Assembly: GCA_021287165.1 (NCBI GenBank)
Contig: JAJTAY010000012.1
Location: 17,184-81,183 of the forward strand
From: Bacteroidia bacterium
GTDB lineage: Bacteria; Bacteroidota; Bacteroidia; Bacteroidales; F082
Direction of reading: 5' to 3'
DNA: 64,000 nucleotides
Shown here: piece by piece, positions 10,765 to 18,697 of the stretch
Position numbering within the stretch: the first letter of the stretch is position 1
How the letters are laid out: the number at the start of each line of letters is the position of its first letter
Position numbers and translations under genes: made by a program
Notes under the pieces: generated by a model
Seen by the model: the letters and a program-made list of their open reading frames with translations, nothing else
Databases searched by the model: none
What the model was told of the DNA's origin: nothing

Positions 10765-10798
10765 TTTGGGTCTTAAAATCCGAAAAGACCTAAATTTG
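10765..10798 (+). promoter_or_regulatory. Putative promoter of the GGGP synthase gene
   Basis: TTTG at 10765-10768 and TAAATTTG at 10791-10798 match the Bacteroidota -33 and -7 elements at an acceptable spacing. The -7 box is 20 bases before the ATG at 10818. A weak hairpin, GGTCTT/AAGACC, lies between metF and this site. Confidence 0.5.
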
Positions 10799-10817
10799 GG
10801 TTTTACAATCGCCCAAG

Positions 10818-11546
10818 ATGTCCGTTTACGATCTTTTCCGACAAAACGGTAAAAAATTTGCCGTACTGATCGACCCCGACAAGCCAAGTGACAAGGCCAT
10901 CCGCATCCTGGCACAAAACTCCGCTGCCGCGGGAGTTGACTTTTTCTTTGTCGGAGGCTCCTTGCTCACCACCGACAATCTCGAGAGCTGTATTCGAATC
11001 CTGCGGGCAAAGGCACCTCACATACCTATTACGATCTTTCCAGGCAACTCGCTCCAGCTGAGCCGCAATGCCGACGCGTTTCTCTTTCTCTCGCTCATCT
11101 CGGGGCGCAATGCCGAAATGCTCATCGGAAGGCATGTGATAGCCGCGCCCTATTTGAAAATGAGTGGCCTCGAGGTGATTTCAACAGGCTATATGCTCAT
11201 CGAAAGCGGCCGCCCCACTTCCGTGAGTTATATGAGCAACAGCATGCCCATCCCGGCCGATAAAAACGATATTGCCCTTTGCACAGCCATGGCAGGTGAG
11301 ATGCTGGGCATGAAGCTCATCTTCATGGATGCCGGCTCGGGAGCGCTCAATCCGGTGTCCATAGACATGATCAGCGATGTTCGCAGGAGCATATCCATTC
11401 CCCTGATCGTCGGAGGCGGCATACGAACACCCGAGCAAGCGGCCAACACTGCCAAAGCCGGAGCAGATGTGGTGGTGATTGGCAACACCCTAGAAAAAAA
11501 TCCCGAAAAGATTGCTGAATTTTCTGTCGCCATAAAAAATAGTTAA
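10818..11546 (+). CDS. Geranylgeranylglyceryl phosphate synthase family (group II, PcrB-like)
   Basis: The 242-residue TIM-barrel protein matches the GGGP synthase/PcrB family, which forms the ether bond between sn-glycerol-1-phosphate and a polyprenyl diphosphate. Key parts are the N-terminal KFAVLIDPDK, the substrate-tunnel region FVGGSLLT, the FPGNS loop, the GSGALNPV segment, and the phosphate-binding loops IVGGGIRTPE and VVIGNTLEKN. In archaea this makes membrane ether lipids. Bacteroidota carry the group II form, whose physiological product is less certain. It has its own promoter and is followed by an unrelated peptidase gene. The active-site loops look intact. Confidence 0.92.
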   Translation: MSVYDLFRQNGKKFAVLIDPDKPSDKAIRILAQNSAAAGVDFFFVGGSLLTTDNLESCIRILRAKAPHIPITIFPGNSLQLSRNADAFLFLSLISGRNAEMLIGRHVIAAPYLKMSGLEVISTGYMLIESGRPTSVSYMSNSMPIPADKNDIALCTAMAGEMLGMKLIFMDAGSGALNPVSIDMISDVRRSISIPLIVGGGIRTPEQAANTAKAGADVVVIGNTLEKNPEKIAEFSVAIKNS

Positions 11547-11582
11547 CCAACACCAAAGACGCGACAATTGCGCGCTAACTTG

Positions 11583-13724
11583 ATGAATATGAATCAGATT
11601 CGTTTCTTTTTATTAGCAAGCCTGATGTTTCTTTTTTCGGGCATTCAGGCTCAAAACCAATTGCTTACGCCCGAAGATGCCGCCGGAGTGAATCCTGCGC
11701 TTTACCCCCGCGGACTGAACCAATTGCAATGGACAGCCAGCCCCGGCGAATACACCTGGGTTTCGGACAACTACCTGATCAGGGGAAGGGTAAGCGCCCA
11801 ACAAAACGATACACTTTTTTCACTCAAAAGTCTGAACAAAAGCCTGATGCAGAGCGGGCTTGATAGCCTCCGACGTTTTCCGCAGCTTCAGTGGATTGCT
11901 GCCAATAAGGCCCTCTATCGCAACGGGCAAAAATATTACACGCTCGATATCAACACCTTAATTGCGCAGCTACTTACCACACTCCCGGATGAAGCAGAAA
12001 ATCCCGAAATCCACACAGGCACATTGCGCATTGCCTACACCATCGACAACAATGTTTTTGTTTTCGATGGAGCGAACCACACCCAGATAACTTCTGAACC
12101 TGAGGGGGTTGAGTGCGGTAAAACCGTTCATCGCAACGAGTTTGGTATCGACAAGGGCCTGTTCTGGTCGCCCGACGGAAACAGCCTGGCTTTTTACAGA
12201 ATGGATGAGCGCATGGTGAGCGAATATCCTCTGGCCGATATGTCGCAACGCATTGCTGCGGCCAAACCTATTCGTTATCCCATGGCCGGAATGACAAGCC
12301 ACCAGGTGACCCTCGGAGTTTATATGCTCAGCGACAAAAGCACCCGCTATCTGAAAACGGGCGAACCTGCCGATCAATACCTTACGGCCGTAACATGGCA
12401 TCCCGACAACAAGAGCATTTACGTTGGTCTGCTCAACCGCGGACAAAACCACCTGCGCATGAACCGCTATGATGCCCTAAGCGGTGAACAACTTCAGACC
12501 CTTTTCGAGGAAAAAGCCGAGACTTGGGTAGAACCCCTCACCCCACTCTATTTTCTTCCCGACAATAGTGGTCGCTTCGTTTGGCCCAGCCTTCGCAATG
12601 GGTTCAACCATCTCTATCTTTACGAATCGGGGGGAAAACTACTCAGGCAACTCACCTCAGGCCCCTGGATGGTGACCAGCGTACTGGGCTTCGATCAAAA
12701 GTCCACGCAGGTTTACTTTCTGGCCACGCAGCAAAGCCCGCTGGAGCAAAACCTTCATTCGGCAAGGCTGAAAGATGGGCGCGTGAGTCTGTTGTCATCC
12801 GCAGGCGGACAGCACCGCGCATTGCTCTCGGCCGATGGAAGGCACATTATTGACACCTGGTCGAACCTGAGCACACCCAGAAAAACCGTTTTGCTTGATG
12901 CCTCTGGTAAGGTACTTAAAAACGTGCACGAGGCCGACAATCCGCTCAAAGACATGCGCCTTGCCCCAATAGAAATGGTACAGCTCAAAGCAGACGATGG
13001 TGCTGTGATGTATGGCCGGCTCATCAAACCGCTCGAAATGGAGGCAGGAAAGAAGTACCCTGTTGTAGTTTATGTGTACGGAGGTCCACATGCGCAATTG
13101 GTTACCAACAGCTGGTTGGGCGGCGCGAATTTTTATCTGCTATATCTTGCCCAGAAAGGCTATGTGGTGTTTACGCTCGACAACCGCGGCTCGGCCAACA
13201 GGGGAAAAGCATTTGAGCACATCATCCACCGGAGGCTGGGCCAGATTGAAATGCAGGACCAGATTACAGGCATCGAATACCTTAAAAGCCTTCCATTTGT
13301 GGACGAAAATCGCATTGGCGTTGATGGCTGGAGCTATGGCGGGTTCATGAGCATCAACCTGAAACTCAATCATCCGGAAGTGCTTAAGGTGGCCACGGCA
13401 GGCGGACCGGTAACCGACTGGAAATATTACGAGGTAATGTATGGCGAACGCTACATGGACAGCCCTGACGAAAATCCGGAGGGATATAAAAACAGCAGTC
13501 TGCTCAATCAGGCCGGTAAACTGGAGGGTAACTTACTCGTTATCCACGGCGATATGGACGATGTGGTGGTGATGCAGCACAGCCTTGTGCTGCTCAAGCG
13601 ATTTGTGGAGGAAATGAAAGTGTCCGATTACTTCATTTACACCGGCCATCCGCACAATGTGCGGGGGCGCGACAGGGCACACCTCATCCGAAAAATTACC
13701 GATTACTTTGATCGAAACTTATAA
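11583..13724 (+). CDS. Exported S9B (DPP IV-type) serine peptidase
   Basis: The protein is 713 residues from ATG 11583; ATG 11589 and TTG 11568 are alternatives. A signal peptide covers residues 1-24, ending at GIQAQ. The N-terminal half is the beta-propeller of the dipeptidyl peptidase IV family and the C-terminal 200 residues are an alpha/beta hydrolase. The nucleophile is Ser584 in GWSYGG, with Asp659 in GDMDDVV and His691 in GHPHNV as the likely rest of the triad. Such enzymes remove Xaa-Pro dipeptides in the periplasm and serve peptide use. The gene stands alone between GGGP synthase and a receiver protein. Confidence 0.93.
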   Translation: MNMNQIRFFLLASLMFLFSGIQAQNQLLTPEDAAGVNPALYPRGLNQLQWTASPGEYTWVSDNYLIRGRVSAQQNDTLFSLKSLNKSLMQSGLDSLRRFPQLQWIAANKALYRNGQKYYTLDINTLIAQLLTTLPDEAENPEIHTGTLRIAYTIDNNVFVFDGANHTQITSEPEGVECGKTVHRNEFGIDKGLFWSPDGNSLAFYRMDERMVSEYPLADMSQRIAAAKPIRYPMAGMTSHQVTLGVYMLSDKSTRYLKTGEPADQYLTAVTWHPDNKSIYVGLLNRGQNHLRMNRYDALSGEQLQTLFEEKAETWVEPLTPLYFLPDNSGRFVWPSLRNGFNHLYLYESGGKLLRQLTSGPWMVTSVLGFDQKSTQVYFLATQQSPLEQNLHSARLKDGRVSLLSSAGGQHRALLSADGRHIIDTWSNLSTPRKTVLLDASGKVLKNVHEADNPLKDMRLAPIEMVQLKADDGAVMYGRLIKPLEMEAGKKYPVVVYVYGGPHAQLVTNSWLGGANFYLLYLAQKGYVVFTLDNRGSANRGKAFEHIIHRRLGQIEMQDQITGIEYLKSLPFVDENRIGVDGWSYGGFMSINLKLNHPEVLKVATAGGPVTDWKYYEVMYGERYMDSPDENPEGYKNSSLLNQAGKLEGNLLVIHGDMDDVVVMQHSLVLLKRFVEEMKVSDYFIYTGHPHNVRGRDRAHLIRKITDYFDRNL

Positions 13725-13862
13725 CACGTTTTTCTAATTTTTGGAATAATTTACTAATGATAGACAACTATTTTTTCACTGCTTTTTATATGTTATTGAT
13801 TTACAGCAGCTATAAAAATCGGCATTTGGTTTGTTTCAGCTGAATAATATTTGTTTTCATTT

Positions 13863-14306
13863 ATGCAGATATCAGTTACGATGATGAGCAAGAAGGAGAT
13901 ACCAGCAACTGAGCGCACCAAATCGAGCAACCTGAGTGTGCTGGTTGTGGATGATTTGAGGGTAAACTTTCTGCTGATCAAGGCGATGCTCAGCAGGTTG
14001 CGCGCTGATGTTTACTGGGCGCCAAACGGTTTCGACGCCATTGAAAACATTGATAAAGGCAGCCATTACGACATGGTACTTCTCGATTATAATATGCCGG
14101 GTATTGACGGGCTCGAAACAGCAAAGCGCATCAGGCGTTTAAATCCGGAACTGCCGCTTATCTCCATGAGTACTTTCACCGAAAATCCTGCTTTCGACCG
14201 CACCAATGCGCCTTTTGACGGTTACCTTGGCAAGCCGGTCGACCCCGAAAATCTTTATGAATTATTATTCAATAAACTTCAAAAAAGCAGAGAAGTAAAC
14301 CGCTAA
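13863..14306 (+). CDS. Single-domain response regulator (receiver only)
   Basis: The protein has about 147 residues from ATG 13863; ATGs at 13881 and 13884 are also possible. It is almost entirely a receiver domain: VVDD acidic pair, phosphoacceptor Asp in LLDYNMPGIDG, Ser in ISMS and Lys in GKPVD. There is no output domain, so it probably passes phosphate within a relay or binds a target protein. The next gene, 91 bases downstream, is a hybrid kinase with its own receiver of very similar style (APNG, GLETAKRIR), which makes the pair a likely phosphorelay. Confidence 0.88.
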   Translation: MQISVTMMSKKEIPATERTKSSNLSVLVVDDLRVNFLLIKAMLSRLRADVYWAPNGFDAIENIDKGSHYDMVLLDYNMPGIDGLETAKRIRRLNPELPLISMSTFTENPAFDRTNAPFDGYLGKPVDPENLYELLFNKLQKSREVNR

Positions 14307-14397
14307 ATTTCAAATCATTTGAAAGTAATAATAGCGATTTAACCGCCCGGCCAACATTTTTTCTGATATTTGCTTTCACAAGCCCAAGACCGGAGGG

Positions 14398-17187
14398 ATG
14401 AAACAAAAATCATTGCTTTCTGCTGCAATCACAATCCTGTTTATAGTTTCGTCTTTACTCGCAATGAGTAAGCCGGAAAAGGTTTCCGGGCTCCATCCCA
14501 CCAAAAATGATATTTATTTAAATCAATTGCTCGACTCGGTCAGAAATGTCCGAAAAAAAGATGTCGGCGAAGCCTTACGATTGTCGTCAAAGGCCATTAA
14601 ATTAGCCGATTCGCTGAGCGAACCCGTGTGGAAAGCACGGTTTTTATGCAATAAGGGTATCTGCTACAGGATGCTGAAGTTGTATGATGAAGCCCTGAAA
14701 AGCCAATACGATGCGCTTTCGGTGTTTCAACAATTTCATGACAGCACCCATATCGCAAAATCCATGTATGAAATTGGCAGCATTTATTTTTTGCTGAACG
14801 ATTACGAAAGGTCGCTGTCCTATCACTTCAATGCCTTATACCTGCGCGAGTTCGACAGTAACAAAATTTCAAGGGCAAAGAGTTATCTGGCAATCGGCAA
14901 CGTGCTTATGCAGATGAAAGACAACTGGCGGGCGCTGGACTTTTTCCTCAATGCCAGAGTGATCCTCGAAAAGGAAACCGACACGGTGCTGCTTGCCAAT
15001 GCCTTGGTGAATCTGGGTGAGCTGATGCTGCAGATGCAACGTTACAACGAAGCCCTGGACAATATCGACAAAGCCATCGCCTTATCTGGAAATGATGAGC
15101 AGAAAGCGAAGATTATGCTCCTGAAAGCCACTTTGCTTTACCAGATAAACAAAACCGATGAAGCCTTGCAGATTCTTACCGACATCAGCAAAAGTTTGAA
15201 AGAAACCAGAGACTTTTCTACCCTGGTGAACTATAACGATCTGATGCGCAATATCTATAAGTCGAAAGGCAATTTCGAGAAGGCGCTTGCTTATTCCGAC
15301 CAGGTCAATGCATACAGCGATTCGTTGCGCATGGCACAGCGCATGGAAGAAATTGCACGGCTTCAGCTTAAATATGAAACAAAGCAACTGGAAGATGCCA
15401 ACGAAATTTTGAAGCTTCAACTCAAAGAAGTAGGCTTTCAGAATCGCATCAAAGGGCATTTAATCTCCATTTTGTTGCTTGGTATTCTTGTGGCAATCGT
15501 CGTTAGCATTCTGCTGCGCAACCGCAGGGCAAACCAGCGGTTACAAATGGTTAATCAGATGCTTGAGCATAAAGTGGAGGAGCGCACCGCTGAGCTGCGG
15601 CAGCAAGGTGACGACCTTCAGCTTGCCTATTCCGCCTTAAAGAAAAGTGAAGCACTGTTCAGAGCCATCAACGAAACCGTGCCGCTTGGCGTGGCAGTGA
15701 CCGATATCAATGGAAAAGTAAGCATTCAAAACCAGAATCTTACATCACTTGGATTTAAAACTGACGAGCTGGCAAACTGCAACTGGTTTTTGCACATCAT
15801 TCCTGAGGAGCGCGAAAAGGTAAAGGAATTATGGGAAGGAGCACACAAACACCGGAAAGCGCTGCCTGAAACCTTATTCCGCATAACGCTAAACAATAAT
15901 CTTAAATGGCTCAGGATGAGAGGTTCGTGCCTCGAACTTGAGAACGAATTCAGCGGAATGGTTATTGTTATGGAGGATTTCTCCGACATCAAGAAATACG
16001 AGCAGGAGCTGATAAAAGCCAAAATCAAAGCGGAAGAGTCCGACAAACTCAAATCAACCTTCCTGGCCAATATGAGTCACGAGATTCGCACACCCATGAA
16101 TGCTATTTTAGGGTTTGCTGATCTGTTGCCTTCGTTGGAATATTCCGACCAGGAAAAGGAGGAATTTGTTACAACAATCCAATCCAGCGGCCAGCTGTTG
16201 CTCAATCTGATCAACGACATTATAGATATATCAAAAATTGAGGCCGGAGAACTCAAGATCATCCCTACTACCTTCGATTTGGGCGATCTGATGGAAACGC
16301 TCTATCAGACTTTCAGGCAACAGCTCGATAACAACGAGAAGCAAAACGTTAGGCTTATCCTTTCGAACAAAGAAGCCAGCCGCGATTACGTCATCCATTC
16401 CGACAAGCTCAGGCTGCAGCAAATTTTGACCAACCTGCTCAGCAATGCAGTGAAATTCACGCATGAAGGCGAAATAGAGTTTGGTGTGATCAGCATTAGC
16501 GATCAGTATGAGTTTTTTGTGAAGGACACCGGCATTGGCATACCCGAATCGAAGCTCGACGTAATTTTCGACCGCTTCCGACAGGCCGATGATTCGCACA
16601 CCAAGCAATATGGCGGCACCGGCCTTGGCCTGGCCATCTCAAAACATCTCACCCAGTTGCTCGGCGGTAAAATATGGGTTGAATCGGTCGTAGATAAAGG
16701 CACAACATTCTATTTCACCCTTCCGGGAAAGAAAGACAACAAAGAAAGCCTGTCCGAATATCCCGACTATTCCAGCAAAAAAGTTCTTGTTGTTGAAGAT
16801 GTTGAAGCCAATTTTCACCTGATCAACAATATGCTGAAACGCTCGGGAATAAAAGTAATGCATGCCCCCAACGGGTATCTCGCGCTCGATCTTGCGCAAA
16901 GCGAACGGCCCGACCTCATTTTAATGGACATTCAACTGCCTGAACTCGATGGACTTTCGGCGCTAAAAAACCTCCGTAAACAACATTACGACAGGCCGGT
17001 AGTGGCAATAACCGCTTTTGCGCTTGCCGGCGATGCACAATTTTATTTGCGGCAAGGATTCGATTCATATCTTAGCAAACCACTTGGGCTGGAAAAATTA
17101 TACCAGCTGTTGCGTCTATTTTTTGATCCCGAATACAGCCTGACCAATGGTAAAGGAATCACAACAAGCGATGAAACGAATGATTGA
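14398..17187 (+). CDS. TPR-containing hybrid sensor histidine kinase
   Basis: The 929-residue protein has, in order: a signal-anchor (1-24), about seven tetratricopeptide-type helical repeats (55-330), a coiled coil, a transmembrane helix (354-374), a second coiled coil (385-410), a PAS-like domain (415-535), a HisKA dimerisation domain with His561 in MSHEIRTPMNAILGF, an ATPase domain (N-box SNAVKFTHEGE, G-boxes DTGIGIPESKLD and GGTGLGLAISK), and a receiver with Asp844 in LMDIQLPELDG. The periplasmic TPR region presumably senses a protein or envelope signal. A GGAGGG ribosome site precedes the ATG. The next gene overlaps its 3' end. Confidence 0.94.
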   Translation: MKQKSLLSAAITILFIVSSLLAMSKPEKVSGLHPTKNDIYLNQLLDSVRNVRKKDVGEALRLSSKAIKLADSLSEPVWKARFLCNKGICYRMLKLYDEALKSQYDALSVFQQFHDSTHIAKSMYEIGSIYFLLNDYERSLSYHFNALYLREFDSNKISRAKSYLAIGNVLMQMKDNWRALDFFLNARVILEKETDTVLLANALVNLGELMLQMQRYNEALDNIDKAIALSGNDEQKAKIMLLKATLLYQINKTDEALQILTDISKSLKETRDFSTLVNYNDLMRNIYKSKGNFEKALAYSDQVNAYSDSLRMAQRMEEIARLQLKYETKQLEDANEILKLQLKEVGFQNRIKGHLISILLLGILVAIVVSILLRNRRANQRLQMVNQMLEHKVEERTAELRQQGDDLQLAYSALKKSEALFRAINETVPLGVAVTDINGKVSIQNQNLTSLGFKTDELANCNWFLHIIPEEREKVKELWEGAHKHRKALPETLFRITLNNNLKWLRMRGSCLELENEFSGMVIVMEDFSDIKKYEQELIKAKIKAEESDKLKSTFLANMSHEIRTPMNAILGFADLLPSLEYSDQEKEEFVTTIQSSGQLLLNLINDIIDISKIEAGELKIIPTTFDLGDLMETLYQTFRQQLDNNEKQNVRLILSNKEASRDYVIHSDKLRLQQILTNLLSNAVKFTHEGEIEFGVISISDQYEFFVKDTGIGIPESKLDVIFDRFRQADDSHTKQYGGTGLGLAISKHLTQLLGGKIWVESVVDKGTTFYFTLPGKKDNKESLSEYPDYSSKKVLVVEDVEANFHLINNMLKRSGIKVMHAPNGYLALDLAQSERPDLILMDIQLPELDGLSALKNLRKQHYDRPVVAITAFALAGDAQFYLRQGFDSYLSKPLGLEKLYQLLRLFFDPEYSLTNGKGITTSDETND

Positions 17188-18697
17188 CAAGCGTATGGCT
17201 GTTTTTCATGTCGTACTGCTTACACTTGCGGTGGTTAGCATGATTATTCCGCAACCAGCTTTTGCTCAGGTTTTTCAGGCTGTAACGACAAGGGCCCCAG
17301 GACTTTCCAACGCCAATGCCGTTTGGTTTAGCTCGGGCAACAGGCTGCATGTGCTGGCCACTGGCGAAGCCAAAGGAAGTCCCTCAAACAGAACGCTTAT
17401 AATCAGGCAGATATCGCGCAGCGAGTTTGTAAGCCAGGCTGCCGGATTGCCACAGGTGGTGCACGGAGCTGTGGATGCCGCCGATTTCGACGGCGACGGG
17501 CTTCAGGACATTGTGATCAGCGGTTTTGGTGCCAACGGACAACTGATTGCCGGCATCTGGCTACAGCAACGCGACGGCTCGTTCAGGAAGTCCTCCGCCC
17601 AGGTGCCTGCATTGGCCGAAGGCTCTGCGCATTTTGGCGATTTTGACCGCGACGGTAAAACCGATCTGCTGCTCACGGGAAGAGATGCTCAGGGCGTGGC
17701 AAGAACTATCATTCTTAAGAACGACAACGGCAACCTTCGCGAAATAAAAACCAATTTACCCGGAGTAAGGTATGGAATCGCCCTTTGGCACGATGTGAAC
17801 AAGGATGGTCAGCCTGATATCCTGCTCAGCGGACAAGCCGCCTCGGGCCTTATAACGCGTATCTATACCAACGTCAACGGCAATTTCAGGGAAAGCGGAC
17901 AGTCGTTCCCCGGCCTAAAATACAGCACAGCCGTTTGGGCCGACTTCAACCGCGACGGTTATCCCGACTTTTTCATTTCTGGGGAAACCCGCGGAGGAAT
18001 GCCTTTTTCGGGCTATTATCTCGGTAGTGTTTCTGGCCGTTTTACAGAAGGCAATAAAGCCGGAATACGTCAGCTGATGCACGGCTCGGTAGATGCCGCC
18101 GATTACAATGGCGACGGCTGGCCCGATGTAGTGATAACGGGTGAGAGCCTCGAAAGGCCCTATACCATTGTGCTTGAAAACCAGGCCGGAAAAGGCTTTC
18201 GCGATATCAGGGCCGGACTGCCTGGTGTGGTGAACGGTGTGGCCCGCTTTGGCGATTTCGACGGTAATGGCTCGCCCGACATCTTTCTTGCCGGCATCGA
18301 TGTGTGCTTCGACCTGCACGCGACCGTTTACCGCAATACACTCAGGGTGCGTCCCACGGAAGAAGAGTTTCCGGAACCCCCGCCTTTGCCCATGGAAATT
18401 GCACAAGGGCCAAAATATTACTTCGTGTTTTCCTCCTGTTTTTGTGACCCCGAAAACACCGGCAAAAAAGGTTACCACGGCTTTGTGAGCAATATCCATC
18501 AGGAGAAAAAAGACTTTGACCTCAACTACGAATTCAACCACAGGCTAATCAGCCGTTATCCCGGCTGGGGCTGGGCCGACCGCGGCCACCGCACAAGCAA
18601 TGCCTTTGTGAGCACCCAGGATGCCGAACAAGGACGGCAAACCGTCATAGCCCGTTACCGACAGGATGGCTATACCATTCATTATATCAATTGGTGA
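17171..18697 (+). CDS. Exported FG-GAP/VCBS repeat protein
   Basis: The best start is ATG 17171 (or 17180), overlapping the end of the hybrid kinase by 8-17 bases, which suggests translational coupling. A signal peptide ends near PAFAQ. The body holds at least six repeats with DxDxDG calcium-type motifs, such as DFDGDGLQD, DFDRDGKTD, DVNKDGQPD, DFNRDGYPD, DYNGDGWPD and DFDGNGSPD, spaced about 50 residues apart, which predicts an FG-GAP beta-propeller. The C-terminal 100 residues are different and carry Cys-x-Cys near FSSCFCDPEN. It is secreted or periplasmic; because it is co-transcribed with the kinase it could be its ligand-side partner, but that is inference. Confidence 0.85.
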   Translation: MKRMIDKRMAVFHVVLLTLAVVSMIIPQPAFAQVFQAVTTRAPGLSNANAVWFSSGNRLHVLATGEAKGSPSNRTLIIRQISRSEFVSQAAGLPQVVHGAVDAADFDGDGLQDIVISGFGANGQLIAGIWLQQRDGSFRKSSAQVPALAEGSAHFGDFDRDGKTDLLLTGRDAQGVARTIILKNDNGNLREIKTNLPGVRYGIALWHDVNKDGQPDILLSGQAASGLITRIYTNVNGNFRESGQSFPGLKYSTAVWADFNRDGYPDFFISGETRGGMPFSGYYLGSVSGRFTEGNKAGIRQLMHGSVDAADYNGDGWPDVVITGESLERPYTIVLENQAGKGFRDIRAGLPGVVNGVARFGDFDGNGSPDIFLAGIDVCFDLHATVYRNTLRVRPTEEEFPEPPPLPMEIAQGPKYYFVFSSCFCDPENTGKKGYHGFVSNIHQEKKDFDLNYEFNHRLISRYPGWGWADRGHRTSNAFVSTQDAEQGRQTVIARYRQDGYTIHYINW

